From contig JAJKFH010004053.1 in assembly GCA_023333565.1 (NCBI GenBank), positions 682,001 to 746,000 of the forward strand: DNA of 64,000 nt, given 5' to 3'. The first letter of the stretch is position 1. The number at the start of each line of letters is the position of its first letter. Made by a program: the position numbers and the translations under genes. This stretch comes from Puffinus mauretanicus. Lineage: Eukaryota; Chordata; Aves; Procellariiformes; Procellariidae. The notes under the pieces are model-generated. The model was given only the letters and a program-made list of their open reading frames with translations. It had not been told where the DNA came from and did not search any database. Shown piece after piece: positions 43,201 through 53,808 of the stretch.

Positions 43201-46200
43201 TAGTCATGCAATGGCCTCAAGTTGCACCAAGGGAGGTTTAGATTGGACATGAGGAAAAATTTCTTTACTGAAAGAGTGGTCAGGCCTTGGAACAGGCTGC
43301 CCAGGGAAGCGGCTGAGTCGCCATCCTTGGAGGTATTTAGAAGACGTGTAGATGAGGCACTTAGGGACATAGTGTAGTGGGCATGGTGGTGTTGGGTTGA
43401 CAGTTGGACTTGGTGATCTTAGAGGTCTTTTCCAACCTTAATGATTCTATCATTCTATCATTCTATCAAAGTGGATAACAAAGTGGATAACAAAGATCTC
43501 TTAGAAGCTGGCTTTGTGGTGTTTCAAGTCAGCAACAGAGGAGTTACAAAGGCCAGGTATGATCAGTAGCCCAAGTGGGAGATGGTAGGTCCCAGGTTGA
43601 GAATTCTGGCCACGCAGGGCTTTAAAGGGTACAGAAAAAAGATTCTAGGAAAATCAGGAAAAGAGAGACCTGGCCAGTTGTCAACATGTTTATGGGGGAG
43701 AAACAAAGCAAACAAACAAAATACCTACCCTCGAAACATTCCCTTTAAGTGCTGCGTTCAGTGACTTGACCATGTTTAGATTAATTTTGATTTTTGTAAA
43801 CAAAACAGTGAAGTATTTTAATATATGTCATTTATGTTATATAATACATAACTTGGTTAATGTTAAGATACTGAGTACGCAGTTACTGCCTACCTACCAG
43901 GTGCCAATGTCTCAATGAATAAATAAAGAGTAAAACAGTTAATATACTGTTAATACAAATATCTTTTTGGAAGATCATTCGCTGTGAATTTTGTGAAAAT
44001 TTTAAGCAATTTCTTACCGTCCCATAGTCTCCAAAACTGAGTCTGTTAAGTCATATGTTGGCATGACAATGTCTTTTGACTCAATGGACCCACACCATGA
44101 GAAGATGGGGTGCAGGTTCTGTGGGGACTTCTTTTTCTCCAGAGGCCAGTCCCCCAGATTAACAAAAAATTCTACATCTGGCATTTTCACCTAAACAGAA
44201 GCAAAGTAGGCACAAATGCATTTTAATACAAAGCAGTATTCTTCTGCTGGCATCTTGCATTTTGAAAACAACCTCACTAAGAGCAAAAATAGCCAGGTCT
44301 CTAATATACTTAAGGTACCTGTAATAAATCGTTAAAGTGTAGAAACATGTTAAAAGTACTGAGACCACAGAGTAAAGCCTGCAAGATAATTTTTTTTTTT
44401 TTTTTTTTAAAAGATTTGCACAAAGTCACATAAATGCTCTCTCTTTTTTTTTTAAGGGATACGAATACCCCAGTTTAGAGGATGGTTCTTGTTATACTTT
44501 ACATGATTGGCCACACAAATCCCAGGCTAGCACTGGGATCTAGTAAGCAATCGTGTAGTTCCAAGGTAAGTTGAACCACCTTGTTGACTGTATGGAAAAT
44601 TGCTGTTGGGTAGTAAATTAGTTTTCTGTCACAGCACTGAACTGATTTGCCCTGTGTCTGCACAATGACTAAATCCAACAGAAGTAACAGAAATGAACAG
44701 CCATGACGGGAAGACCACATTTAGTCAGCGCTGTCGTTAATTATCAAGTGTAACATCCTCACTCATATGGAACCATACCTGAAATCACCATCGCAGCCAA
44801 AAAGCAAGCAATGGCCAGGAAATGTTGTAACAACAGGACAGAGGGCATAATTTTGCTGCTATATGAAACTTTGATGCACCCCCATATTGAGCATTGTGCG
44901 TGGTTCTGGCACTCGCAAACGAAGGAAGAGAAGGTACAAAGAAAGGCAGCTACTATGATAGGGATGGACCAGCTGCCTTGTGAGGAGAAACTGAAAATGA
45001 TGGGACACTTCCATTTGGAGAGCAGAAGGCTGAAGACGACATATGATTGAGTTTTACAGAACCCTGAAGGCATGTATAATGTCAGTGCAGAACTGATGCC
45101 GTATCTGTTCTTAGTTCACCCTCTTCATGACATTAATTTTTTAAAAATATGAATCTCCACTACATCCCCCTCAGTTGCCTCTTTCAAAGCAAAAGAATCC
45201 TAGTCAAATTAGCTTGTCTTTGCACGCCCGAACAGCCTTCTTGCTGTGTAGTTCTTTTTGAGAAAGTGAAATGAGAACCGCACCGTTTTCACAAGATAGG
45301 CATGTCATAGGTTTTATACTGTGACATAATCTTCTTTTCTTTTGTGTTTTTCCTCCCCCCTTATAAGTCTTAATTGGGTATTTGACTATTACGAACATCT
45401 GATTATTATACTGGCATTTTTGGAAAACTGTTGGAATAACGCCAAGATCTCTGTCCCGACTACTAACAGATAATTTAGAGATCATGATTGTATGTGTGTG
45501 ATTAGGATGTTTTGTTCAAGTGTTATCATCAACTATCTTAATATCACAAGAAAATACCTTCTCTGAAGAAAGAAAAATTATGAATGTCAATAATTCCCAA
45601 ATTAAAATACACATATACACGTAAAAATAGAGTTTAAACATATTGCTGACTCCTCATCATATATATGCATCAAAGCATTTCTCCTCTCAAACCCCTTTAT
45701 TCTTCAAATCAGAATCGCTGGTCACAGGCTAACATTTCCGGATTCTTCTGTGGCCCATATAGGTTTCATTAAATTTCTGATTTATCTTTATGGACAGAGA
45801 TAGAAATTAATAATTTTGCCAAATATCAAACACCCTCCTAAATGATTGAAGATATTCTTCTCTAACTTGATGACATGGGAAAACCTTTGGCAGAGACATC
45901 CAGAAATTCTACAGACAGAGACCCAAAGCAGTACTTTTTGTCTTCAGTATACAGACTGGCAGAAAAGGTTTTATTGTGTACCTTCATTTCAAAGGGGGTT
46001 TGGCTACACGTTCTAATCTTCAGCACTAAACTTTATTAGTACAGTGCCATCTAATGGTTGTAATGCACACAGAAAAGCTACAAATTATATTTTATCTACA
46101 TCCTCAATGGCAGAATCATTCAACAGGTTAAATCTTCTTCTCCAACCCAATAGATCTAGTGTTTCAGTGACACTGTCTTAATAGAAATTCCTGAAGTATT

Positions 46201-49200
46201 TAATGGGGATGAGACAAATTGTGTTTTCTAGACCTGTAAACAGGTCCGTCTTTGGAGTTAGCAAATCTTTTCCTACGTTTAGCCTAAATACCTTTGATGC
46301 AATTTAATTCCCTTATTTCTTGGCCAACACTACTGACACCAAGAACAGCTTACTTCCATCTTCCGTAGAGCAATCTTTTAGGTAATTAAAGGCTACATTT
46401 ATGTCTTCCCTTAGACACTGTTAGATGAAACTATCCCCACTTAAATGAATCTTCATTTATATGTCTAGTCATTCTTACCACTTTCCTGTGCAATGTCAGT
46501 AATTGAACAACCTGTCTTGAAGCATGACACTCAAAAGGCAGACACAGTACCATAACTGATCCATTACTAATCCTGAGTATAGTGGAAATACTTTATATTT
46601 CTTTCACGTTTGTTCTGTTAATGTGTGTGTTTAGCTTTTTGCAACACCATGCCACTGTTGACTCATGTTAAATTTGTGATACTGTAACCTTCACACTTTT
46701 CTGCAGAAAATAACCACTCACTCCCTATTTTAAATAGGTGTCATAACTATACGACTTATCCAGCCTTTGTGTAGTAACCTGCCTTTGTCACTTTATTTTA
46801 TCCATTTTTCCATACAATTTCTCTTACTTGTTAAGAAAATTTTTAATTATGATGCTGTACCGTGAGGTGCTTGCAGGTTCTTTCATTTTTGTTATCTGCA
46901 AATTCAATAAACATATTCTCTAGTCCACCATTCAGTCAAAATATAACTAAGTTATTAAATGGGACTGAACCTAGGACAAATCACTGAAGGATACATTTGT
47001 GACACCTTTTGCCTCTCTGGAAACATTGGCAACTATTATTTAAGTAAGGCTTTCCAAGCAGGTTACAGTAGTTTCTTCTAGGCAAAGTTTTCCTGTCTTG
47101 TTTATGAGAAACTTGTGAGACTTACCCTCAAAAGCCTAACTAAAATTAAGATACTTGACATCCATACAGGAAGCCTATTAACTTGTTATATAAAGAAATT
47201 ATATAGTTATGACTTATTTTTTATGATAAATCCATGTTGTTTCATACCAATTACCTTATCTTTCAGCTGCTTATAAATAATGTGTTTATTTTTTGTTAGA
47301 TTTTTAAGGAATTTTTTTTAGGTGAACAACTCCATCCTTCAGTAGCTCCTCTCTCTTCTTTGTCTCCTTTTTAAAAGACAAAGTGCTTTGTCTTTTTACA
47401 GTCAAAAATAGATACTAACTCAGATATCTTCATATTTCTCTTACTACTCTCCTTATGTAATAATCACATATTTGTGTGTGCTGAAACTTCAGCCCTGCTA
47501 TATTCTGTCACTATGTACATAATGTCAGTTTTTTCCCAGAGTTTCCCTAGGAAAGAGTCTGCGTGGTGCTTTTTGCTTGTACATTGAGGGAGATTCCCCA
47601 CATGCCACCTGTTGGGCTTTTGGTGCTCTTTCTCAACTCTTCCTGACTTGTTTTTAACATATGGAGAATGATATACATTCCCTACTTTTTTAGTCATCCA
47701 GTAAAATGTACTAGCAGACTACAGAATTCTCTATTAGATGCTACAGAATGATTTATTTAGTCTATAGGAAAAAAAAAAACCAACACCACACTGTCCAAAT
47801 CTATCAAACTCTGCCATAAAAGCCTGCTATTCAATTAACATTTGTGATACTCCATACACTGATCAGACAGCATTCTAGAACATGCCAACTTCAAACAAGG
47901 AAAATCCATCTGACCTTTTCATTATTAATCAAAGAACAAGAAGGGCTTTTTAACAGAAATAGCCACAAATACGCTGAGTATTTTTGTTAAACCCAGGCTT
48001 CTATAAATTAGGACATATAGAATAAACGACTGTACAGATGTACTCACTTTTCGTGTCAAAGAAAGCAGTATGGCATCCATGAAAATTCTGAAGCCAACAT
48101 GTTCCCCATACGTCTTTATATAAACCTGAAAATAAACAAAGGTTTTACTGGTCTGGTGTTTTTATTTCAGAGAACAGCTGGCACAATTTAGAGCTCTTTT
48201 AATCACTTATCAGATCTTTTAATCACTAGTCAGTGTTGTGGTTCAACCCGGCAGGCAGCCAAACACTACACAGCCGCTCGCTCACTCCCCCCGCCCAGTG
48301 GGATGGGGAAGAGAATCGAAAAAAAGTAAAATTTGTGCATTGAGATAAAGACAGTTTAATAAAACAGAAAAGGGAGGGAAAACAACAACAATAATAATAA
48401 TAATAATAGAATATACAAACTAAGCGATGCACAATGCAGTTGCTCACCACCCACCGACTGATGCCCAGCCAGTCCCCGAGCAGCGATTGCTCCCCCCAAC
48501 CAACCTCCCCAGTTTATATATTGAGCATGATGTCATATGGTATGGAATACCCCATTGGCCAGCTGGGTCAGCTGTCCTGGCTATGCTCCCTCCCAGCTTC
48601 TTGTGCACCTGGCAGAGCATGGGAAGCTGAAAAGTCCTTGACTTAGTATAAGCACTACTTAGCAACAACTAAAACATCAGTGTGTTATCAACATTATTCT
48701 CATACTAAATCCAAACCACAGCACTATACCAGCTACTAGGAAGAAAATTAACTCTATCCCAGCCGAAACCAGGACAGTCAGACAGATTGTATGGCTGTAT
48801 AGATTTATGAATCAGCTGGGAAGCTTTAGAAATCTCATCTCTCTAACTCATCACAAAAAAGTGACCAAAAAAACCCAGGACAAGCTTTGCTTGCTTTTGC
48901 AGACGTTTTAGGTCTGTCTCATGGAGACAGAAACTGGTTGCCTGTTTCTGTTGTGTTCCATTGTTCTCATTTCCATATGAAACTCTACTGAAGTCAGTAC
49001 AGTTTTGTTAAAAAGAATTGTAACTCTGATGCTCAGTGGAGCTAAAAGTGGTATTTCTTCACCTCAGAATTATGCACAACATAATTTACTGATGCATGTC
49101 AAATTAGATGATCGTGACACTCCACAGCAACATTACTCAGAGAACAGGAAACTGAATTAGCATTTAGGAGACTTGGGTCTGTGCCCAGTACTCGTGTTGA

Positions 49201-52200
49201 TTGCTTGGAAAGTAATTTGCCTTCACTGTGCTTCAGTTCCTTAAGTTGTAACGTGGACAAAAAGCACTTTACAAAGAAGGACAGATATTGTTGAGCTCAT
49301 ATACAAAGTGCAAAGTATTCAAGGACAGAGAAGCAAGCAAAGGAAGTTTCTTAAAGAACAGACTACAAGAAGCCTTTCAACTGGGAACAGCCAAACAGCC
49401 TAGTTGTATGACTTGCCACCAAATCCCCGCATGGACTTCAGATCAACCCATTCCATACCTCGTTATCTTTGATGGTGTAATGACACAAACTCTGTCTTTG
49501 TCCAAACCTCTGTGGAATTTCTTTTGCAATCTTATCTGGATCAACAATGGGAAAATTTGCTAGGTCTCTTTGAATCTGTGGAATGATTTGAGGGCAGTTC
49601 ATCTCTTCCAGCCATGCACTGCTCTCCTCCTGAGGGCAGTCGCAGTTTTCATGGTAAATAGGTCCTATCAGGAACAAAATTATTATTTTATTTTTAAAAA
49701 GTCACACTATTGAGCTGTTGAGATCACAAAAGAGGATCAGGCAATGAGTATTCATTGCTTAGGGCCAAACCTTCAGCAACTCTAAATGGATGTTTGAACT
49801 CTTTTTTACTCCAGTGGAGTCATGCCAAGCTACATCAGCTTCTGTGTGAGCCCTCTACATGTATTTGTCAGGCAACAGATTCACAGCATTTGTTTCTTTT
49901 CGTTATTCTGAATAGTATGCACAGGACACTTACAATGAATCCATAATTCCAATGGGATTTGACAGTCTGGAGAAATAATGAGGTTCTGCAAAATCCTATC
50001 CTAGAGGACATTCTGGGACACAGTTTGTGAGAAAAAGCCATGATAAGAAATCTGTGTGTAGTGCTGCTTCTTACCTTTTAAAATATATGGAGACTTTGCG
50101 ACATGTTTATCTCCAGTTTTGACTTCTATCTTCAGGTTTTTGTAGCTTGCATACATCCTGTATCTTACAAGGAAGGAACCATCTTTCCTGTCTAATACTT
50201 GCACGCCAACCCGAGTGAACTGTTCATCAGGAGCAGTGATCTTCACTTGGAATGCATTTTCACCCGGTGATGAAGTGAACCTACCCAGAGAATAAGTGGG
50301 AGCTTAATAAAAAAGGAAATACACAACAGCTTGCTTAGTCTATCCATTCCTTTTCAAGTTGACAGATTTCCAGTGACTTCACTGAGCCACGCTAGGTCTT
50401 TATAAGCACATCCTGACGTTCGCAAGCAAGGCATGATTTTTCCGAAGAGAACTTGTTAGGCTACCTAAAACATCTCACGCTGTTAGACGCATTAGGTATC
50501 AAGAAGGTTCCACGCAGATACTCATGAACACACCTCCAAAATCACCAACATGCCCTACATGTTGAACTGTGTTGGAAGTACGGTCTTTGATTATATGGGA
50601 ACAGAGCACCTTTAAAAATCCAGCATAGATCTTGATTAGTAGTAGCTAAAGTGTAAAAAATGATGGGAAGGTCAAGAACATGCAGATAAATGGATCTTGG
50701 TAGATATATCTTGGTGTGCTGTCCTGTAGTGACAGGACAAGGGGCAATGGTTTTAAACTGAAAGAGCGTAGATTTAGATTGGACAGAAGGAGGACATTTG
50801 TTACGATGAGGGTGGTGAGACACTGGAACAGGCTGCCCAGAGAAGCTGTGGATGCCCCATCCCTGGAAGCGTGCAAGGTCAGGTTGGACGGGGCTTTGAG
50901 CAACGTGACTTAGTGAAAGATGTCTGTGCCCATGGCACGAGGTCAGACTAGATGATCTTTAAAAGTCTCTTCCAAACCAAACCATTCTATGATTCTATTA
51001 AAAAAAAAAAAAAAATCCTAGAACAAGCTTCACTTTAGCAGCTTAATAAGTCTGTTATTTTACATAGAGAAGCAAAATGTTTGCAGATTACTTTATGTTC
51101 CAGGTGTTATTTAAGGAAGTAAAGAACGAAGTTAAACTTCTCAATCATTATGGTAGCTCATACAGGGGAAAAAAAAGGATATTACAAATGCCAGTGTCTT
51201 GGAAGGGAAAAAACATTACAGTGGGATCATGTAATTCAATGTGTACTTACGACATTTTGGTAAAATTTACCATACACCAATCATAGAAAAATCTCCATAA
51301 AACTGAATAAAATAATTTGAAAAATCATGACGTTATCACATATCATTGATGTATTAACAAAGTTGGCACAGTCAAAATGCTGCATCTGCCAACTTTCTTC
51401 CACCTCTTTAAACACGGTCCCAAAAATGTAGGGAGAGCTTGGGATAGAAAGAGAAGTGGTGGGAGTGGCTGGACTAACGGATTACAGCCCAGCAGCCTGG
51501 TCACCTTTCTTAAAACTTGTCCAGACATACTAGAGAGCTGCCAGTTCAACTAAACGCAGGAAATATTTACTCTCCCAAGATACGCCGAATTGGCAGCTTC
51601 CAGACTTGCACGTGCCATGGTGCATCTAATCTGGACAACCTGGACAGAGCACTCTGACCTCCTATCTAGCTTGTACGGTCAGGGTTTCTTTCCTGTAGAA
51701 ATGGAAAGCCATGAGTGTCCCCTGATAACTAAGTTTACCTATTTCATTCCTATGAAGTTTACCTAATGGCCTATACAGTAATTCCTAAATGACTCTACTG
51801 ATCTTGTGCCTACACGTTTAAGAGAAATACTGATGTTCCTAACAGCGGAAACAAGCAGGACACCTGAGCAGGTATATCATAAATTAAATATATTAGCTAT
51901 TGTTAAGGTTTTGACAAAGCAGAATAAATCATAAATTGTTGGTTGGACTAATATGCGTGTTTTGCTGTTGAACATTTTCATCCTCTTCTCATCTCATCCC
52001 CTTGTGCGGTTACTTGATACCCCTAAAACGATTAATTAGCTTTTCCTAAGTGATATACAGAAAAAGTCACGTAGGGAGCCTTCACCTTTCCCCTTCTACA
52101 AGAAAATCCCAGGTAGATTTCTGCCTAAAAGGTGAAAGTGGTTCAGCTGGGACATGGGCAGGCAAGGTCGACCTCGCCGAGGACGGGGCACTGCTGCGAT

Positions 52201-52668
52201 CCAAGGGCGGGGGGAGCGGGACGCTCCGCTCCCTCACAAGAGATCCAGCACCCGGGCCCGCAGGTATTTAAGCGGCTGCCCAACGTGGGTAAAGTCGCAC
52301 ACCCGCGCACCCGTGGGGGGGTGCTGATGCCTGGGGAAGGGCGCGTAGAAAGCAAGCTCTGCCGCTCCCCGCCTAACTCGTTTCACCGGGCGGGGGGCGG
52401 TGGGCAGGGAACGTGACGTTTTAACCGGTCTCTCGGACTTTTTTCTGCCCACAACCTCCGTGAAAAGCAGCCGCCGCCGCCGCGCTTACCTCTGCCCTTC
52501 GGCGTCCACGGCCTGCACGTAAAAATAGCGAGCGGGGAGGGCAGCCTCGGCCCGCAGCCCGGGCCCCCATACCGCGCTGCGCTCGGGGCTCAGCCGGCTG
52601 CCCCCGCCCGCGGCGGCGCCCGCCGCAACAGCTCCCAGGGCGACGCAGAGCGGCCACAGGCCACACAT
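40224..52668 (-). CDS. POGLUT2: POGLUT2 (KDELC1), ER protein O-glucosyltransferase 2 (gene span)
   Basis: Ten coding exons on the minus strand: 52668-52490, 50280-50075, 49664-49459, 48125-48048, 44190-44018, 42583-42346, 41759-41550, 41189-41100, 40562-40458 and 40241-40224. They join in phase to 500 codons plus TAA (human about 502). The order is a signal peptide (residues 1 to about 22, Ala/Gly-rich core), a filamin-type Ig domain (about 25-130), a CAP10/GT90 glucosyltransferase domain (about 190-460, with WCGS at 255-258, [10 protein letters not shown] at 306-315 and NIDGT at 366-370) and C-terminal AKDEL. The family transfers glucose from UDP-glucose to Ser in EGF repeats of Notch and fibrillins in the ER lumen. 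Introns hold three LINE fragments and one solo LTR. No exon carries a stop or frameshift. Confidence 0.98.
40458..40562 (-). CDS. POGLUT2: POGLUT2 coding exon 9
   Basis: 35 codons from [18 protein letters not shown] to [10 protein letters not shown]. Acceptor AAAACTAG is weak in pyrimidines; donor AAAAAG|GTACAG is sub-optimal. Reading through the donor adds VQYIHH and stops (40,439-40,437). Confidence 0.93.
41100..41189 (-). CDS. POGLUT2: POGLUT2 coding exon 8
   Basis: 90 nt, 30 codons ([20 protein letters not shown]…). Acceptor TTCTTTGACAG, donor CCAG|GTTAGT. Not visible as a separate long open frame, but matched by family sequence and phase. Confidence 0.95.
41550..41759 (-). CDS. POGLUT2: POGLUT2 coding exon 7
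   Basis: Acceptor TTTCTTTCCAG. Seventy codons with [18 protein letters not shown] and [20 protein letters not shown], the most conserved part of the GT90 domain. Confidence 0.98.
42346..42583 (-). CDS. POGLUT2: POGLUT2 coding exon 6
   Basis: Acceptor TTCTCCTCCAG. Encodes [13 protein letters not shown] and the sugar-nucleotide-region motif [10 protein letters not shown]. Ends HISFFDFFK at donor GTAAGC. Confidence 0.97.
43211..43468 (+). mobile_element. CR1 LINE 3' fragment in POGLUT2 intron 5
   Basis: Close relative of the last 255 bp of the CR1 at 10,165-12,122, from ATGGCCTCAAGTTGC through the end of ORF2 to three ATTCTATC units. Inserted antisense to POGLUT2. No full ORF. Confidence 0.94.
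43467..43490. repeat. 12-bp tandem repeat at the CR1 3' tail
   Basis: Two CAAAGTGGATAA units directly after the CR1 tail, with a partial third (CAAAG). Possibly made during insertion or by later slippage. Confidence 0.7.
44018..44190 (-). CDS. POGLUT2: POGLUT2 coding exon 5
   Basis: Acceptor CTTCTGTTTAG. Encodes [19 protein letters not shown] and [20 protein letters not shown]; ends mid-codon (CG|) at donor GTAAGA. Confidence 0.97.
44394..44410. repeat. poly(T) tract in POGLUT2 intron 4
   Basis: Homopolymer run on the + strand, followed by a second T-rich run at about 44,444-44,455. Confidence 0.7.
44740..45140 (+). mobile_element. decayed CR1-like LINE fragment in POGLUT2 intron 4
   Basis: The + frame keeps a recognisable C-terminal ORF2 block: [11 protein letters not shown] (compare [11 protein letters not shown]), then [20 protein letters not shown] and SRRLKTTYD. 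It is far more diverged than the other CR1 copies and lacks the 3' tail, so it is an older insertion. Confidence 0.8.
45141..48047. other. POGLUT2 intron 4, remainder
   Basis: AT-rich intron sequence with no exon or repeat family that I recognise. Confidence 0.5.
48048..48125 (-). CDS. POGLUT2: POGLUT2 coding exon 4
   Basis: 78 nt, exactly 26 codons ([20 protein letters not shown]…). Acceptor TTTATTTTCAG, donor AAA|GTGAGT. The solo LTR lies about 110 bp upstream in intron 3. Confidence 0.97.
48234..48776 (-). mobile_element. solo LTR of an avian endogenous retrovirus (ERVL-like)
   Basis: 543 bp with terminal TG…CA, flanked by a perfect 5-bp target duplication GTCAG (48,229-48,233 and 48,777-48,781). 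A 5-bp duplication is usual for ERVL-class elements. On the minus strand it begins TGTCCTGGTTTCGGCTGGGA, which I recognise as a family frequent in neoavian genomes. A CCAAT box (48,558-48,554) and TATATAAA (48,520-48,513) lie in promoter order about 35-40 bp apart, giving the minus orientation, the same as POGLUT2. An AAT microsatellite lies within. No internal viral genes remain. The exact family name needs a repeat library. Confidence 0.93.
48381..48409. repeat. (AAC)n/(AAT)n microsatellite inside the LTR
   Basis: Three AAC units followed by about six AAT units on the + strand. Confidence 0.85.
49459..49664 (-). CDS. POGLUT2: POGLUT2 coding exon 3
   Basis: Acceptor CCTGATAG. Encodes [16 protein letters not shown]…, the Cys-rich link to the GT90 domain, and ends CHYTIKDNE before donor GTATGG. 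Confidence 0.97.
50075..50280 (-). CDS. POGLUT2: POGLUT2 coding exon 2
   Basis: Acceptor CTGGGTAG; starts by completing Arg60, then [20 protein letters not shown]. Filamin-like strands follow ([20 protein letters not shown]). Donor AAAAG|GTAAGA. Confidence 0.97.
50690..51015 (+). mobile_element. CR1 LINE 3' fragment in POGLUT2 intron 1
   Basis: Contains the CR1 ORF2 end ([19 protein letters not shown], then [12 protein letters not shown]) and the 3' terminus CCATTCTATGATTCTATT followed by an A-run of about 15. Its sequence differs from the 43-kb and 53-kb copies, so it is another CR1 subfamily. Antisense to POGLUT2. Confidence 0.93.
51016..52149. other. POGLUT2 intron 1, upstream part
   Basis: No exon or repeat family recognised; becomes GC-rich toward the CpG island. 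Confidence 0.5.
52490..52668 (-). CDS. POGLUT2: POGLUT2 coding exon 1
   Basis: Starts [17 protein letters not shown], a signal-peptide core, and continues to [16 protein letters not shown]. Donor AGAG|GTAAGC; two bases of codon 60 are carried over. Lies in the CpG island. Confidence 0.97.
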
Positions 52669-52984
52669 TTACAGCGCTTCCCCTGACGGAGAAACACCGC
52701 CGAGGCGCGGGAGGGAGCGCGGCCGGGACCTTCCTCCTCCCCTCACCGCGGCACCGGGGAGTCCCGCCTTCGGCGCGGCTGCATGGAGCGTGGGGCGGAT
52801 TGCGGGGCGGCTGCCGCCCTGTCCCTGCTCTTCCCCCGGCGCCCGGCTGCCGGTTCGCCTCCTCAGGGCACCATCCCCAAGGCGTCTGAGGGGAGCGGGG
52901 CGGGGCGACCGCCCGCCACACCCACCTGCTTCCGCGGGGGCGGGGCGGGGCGAGCGGCGCCGCACTTCCCGCGCCGAGCGGCGC

Positions 52985-53000
52985 TGCTGGGAGACGTAGT
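52985..53000 (-). promoter_or_regulatory. ZNF143/THAP11-type (SBS) motif
   Basis: ACTACGTCTCCCAGCA keeps the ACTAC and TCCCAGCA halves of the known ACTACAATTCCCAGCA motif, with three changes in the tolerant middle. It lies 317 bp upstream of the POGLUT2 ATG. Confidence 0.6.
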
Positions 53001-53130
53001 CCGGTCCCGCTGGGCGGCGGCCGGGAGGCCGTTGGCGGCCCGCGCCGGGTTAGCTCAGGGCCGCCTCAGCCCCGGGGCGGCCCGGTGGCTCCGAGCGGCC
53101 CAGGGGCTTTGCTGGGACCCCCCTCAGAGG

Positions 53131-53488
53131 AAGGAGACTGGGGAAAGCTGGCTCTGCCCGTGTCTCTGACTTAACGCATTCGGATGCCTCCATGTTGCTG
53201 TTTTCTCCATGTCATGAGCTGGTTCCCCCTGCTCACTCCATTTCCGTAACATTAGGGTGAGAAATAAAGAGTTTACAATCGGGAAAATGAGTTTTCAAAA
53301 TCCTCCCTAGAGCAGCTGAAGCCGGTGTGTGATGTCCAGGAGCTCAGGTCACCGTCCTGGATTGCCTGGAGCAGAGGTGAAGGGGCACCGCACCAGCCTG
53401 CGCACCTCAGGTGATTGAACGGCCCTTTGATCCAACCTCAGGTTGCAGAAAGCTAGGGTGAAACACTGATGCTGTTCTTAACTACATA
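53131..53488. other. intergenic between POGLUT2 and BIVM, proximal
   Basis: Transition out of the CpG island. A donor-like GG|GTGAGA lies at 53,257 on the + strand. Nothing else recognised. Confidence 0.4.
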
Positions 53489-53808
53489 TAGAATCATAGC
53501 ATTGTTTAGGTTGGAAAAGACCTTAAGATCATCGAGTCCAACCATCAACCCACCACCACCATGCCCACTAAACCATGTCCCTAAGCGCCTCATCTACACG
53601 TCTTTTAAATACCTCCAGGGATGGTGACTCAACCACTTCCCTGGGCAGCCTGTTCCAGTGCTTGACAACCCTTTCAGTAAAGAAATTTTTCCTAATATCC
53701 AATTTAAACCTCCCTTGGCGCCAATTGAGGCCATTTCCTCTTGTCCTATGGCTTGTTACTTGGGAGAAGAAATCAACACCCACCTCGCTACAACCTCCTT
53801 CCAGGTAG
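53489..53808 (-). mobile_element. CR1 LINE 3' fragment between the two CpG islands
   Basis: Minus-strand copy of the same subfamily as the CR1s ending at 12,122 and 43,468. The reverse strand reads [19 protein letters not shown] and [14 protein letters not shown], then the CR1 3' UTR, ending with GCTATGATTCTA at about 53,489. Confidence 0.94.

Larger units (their letters stand above)
52150..53130 (-). promoter_or_regulatory. POGLUT2: POGLUT2 CpG-island promoter
   Basis: Dense CpG and GC across the start codon (52,668) and about 450 bp upstream of it. Repeated GC boxes (GGGGCGGGGC near 52,897 and 52,940). A ZNF143/THAP11-type site ACTACGTCTCCCAGCA on the minus strand at 53,000-52,985. There is no TATA box. 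Such islands often fire in both directions, so BIVM transcripts could also start here. Confidence 0.8.

Noticed and set aside
44759..45073. 104-codon minus-strand frame
   Set aside because: Antisense of the decayed LINE block read on the + strand.
48226..48668. Short frames within the solo LTR
   Set aside because: Noncoding LTR sequence; no retroviral protein remains.
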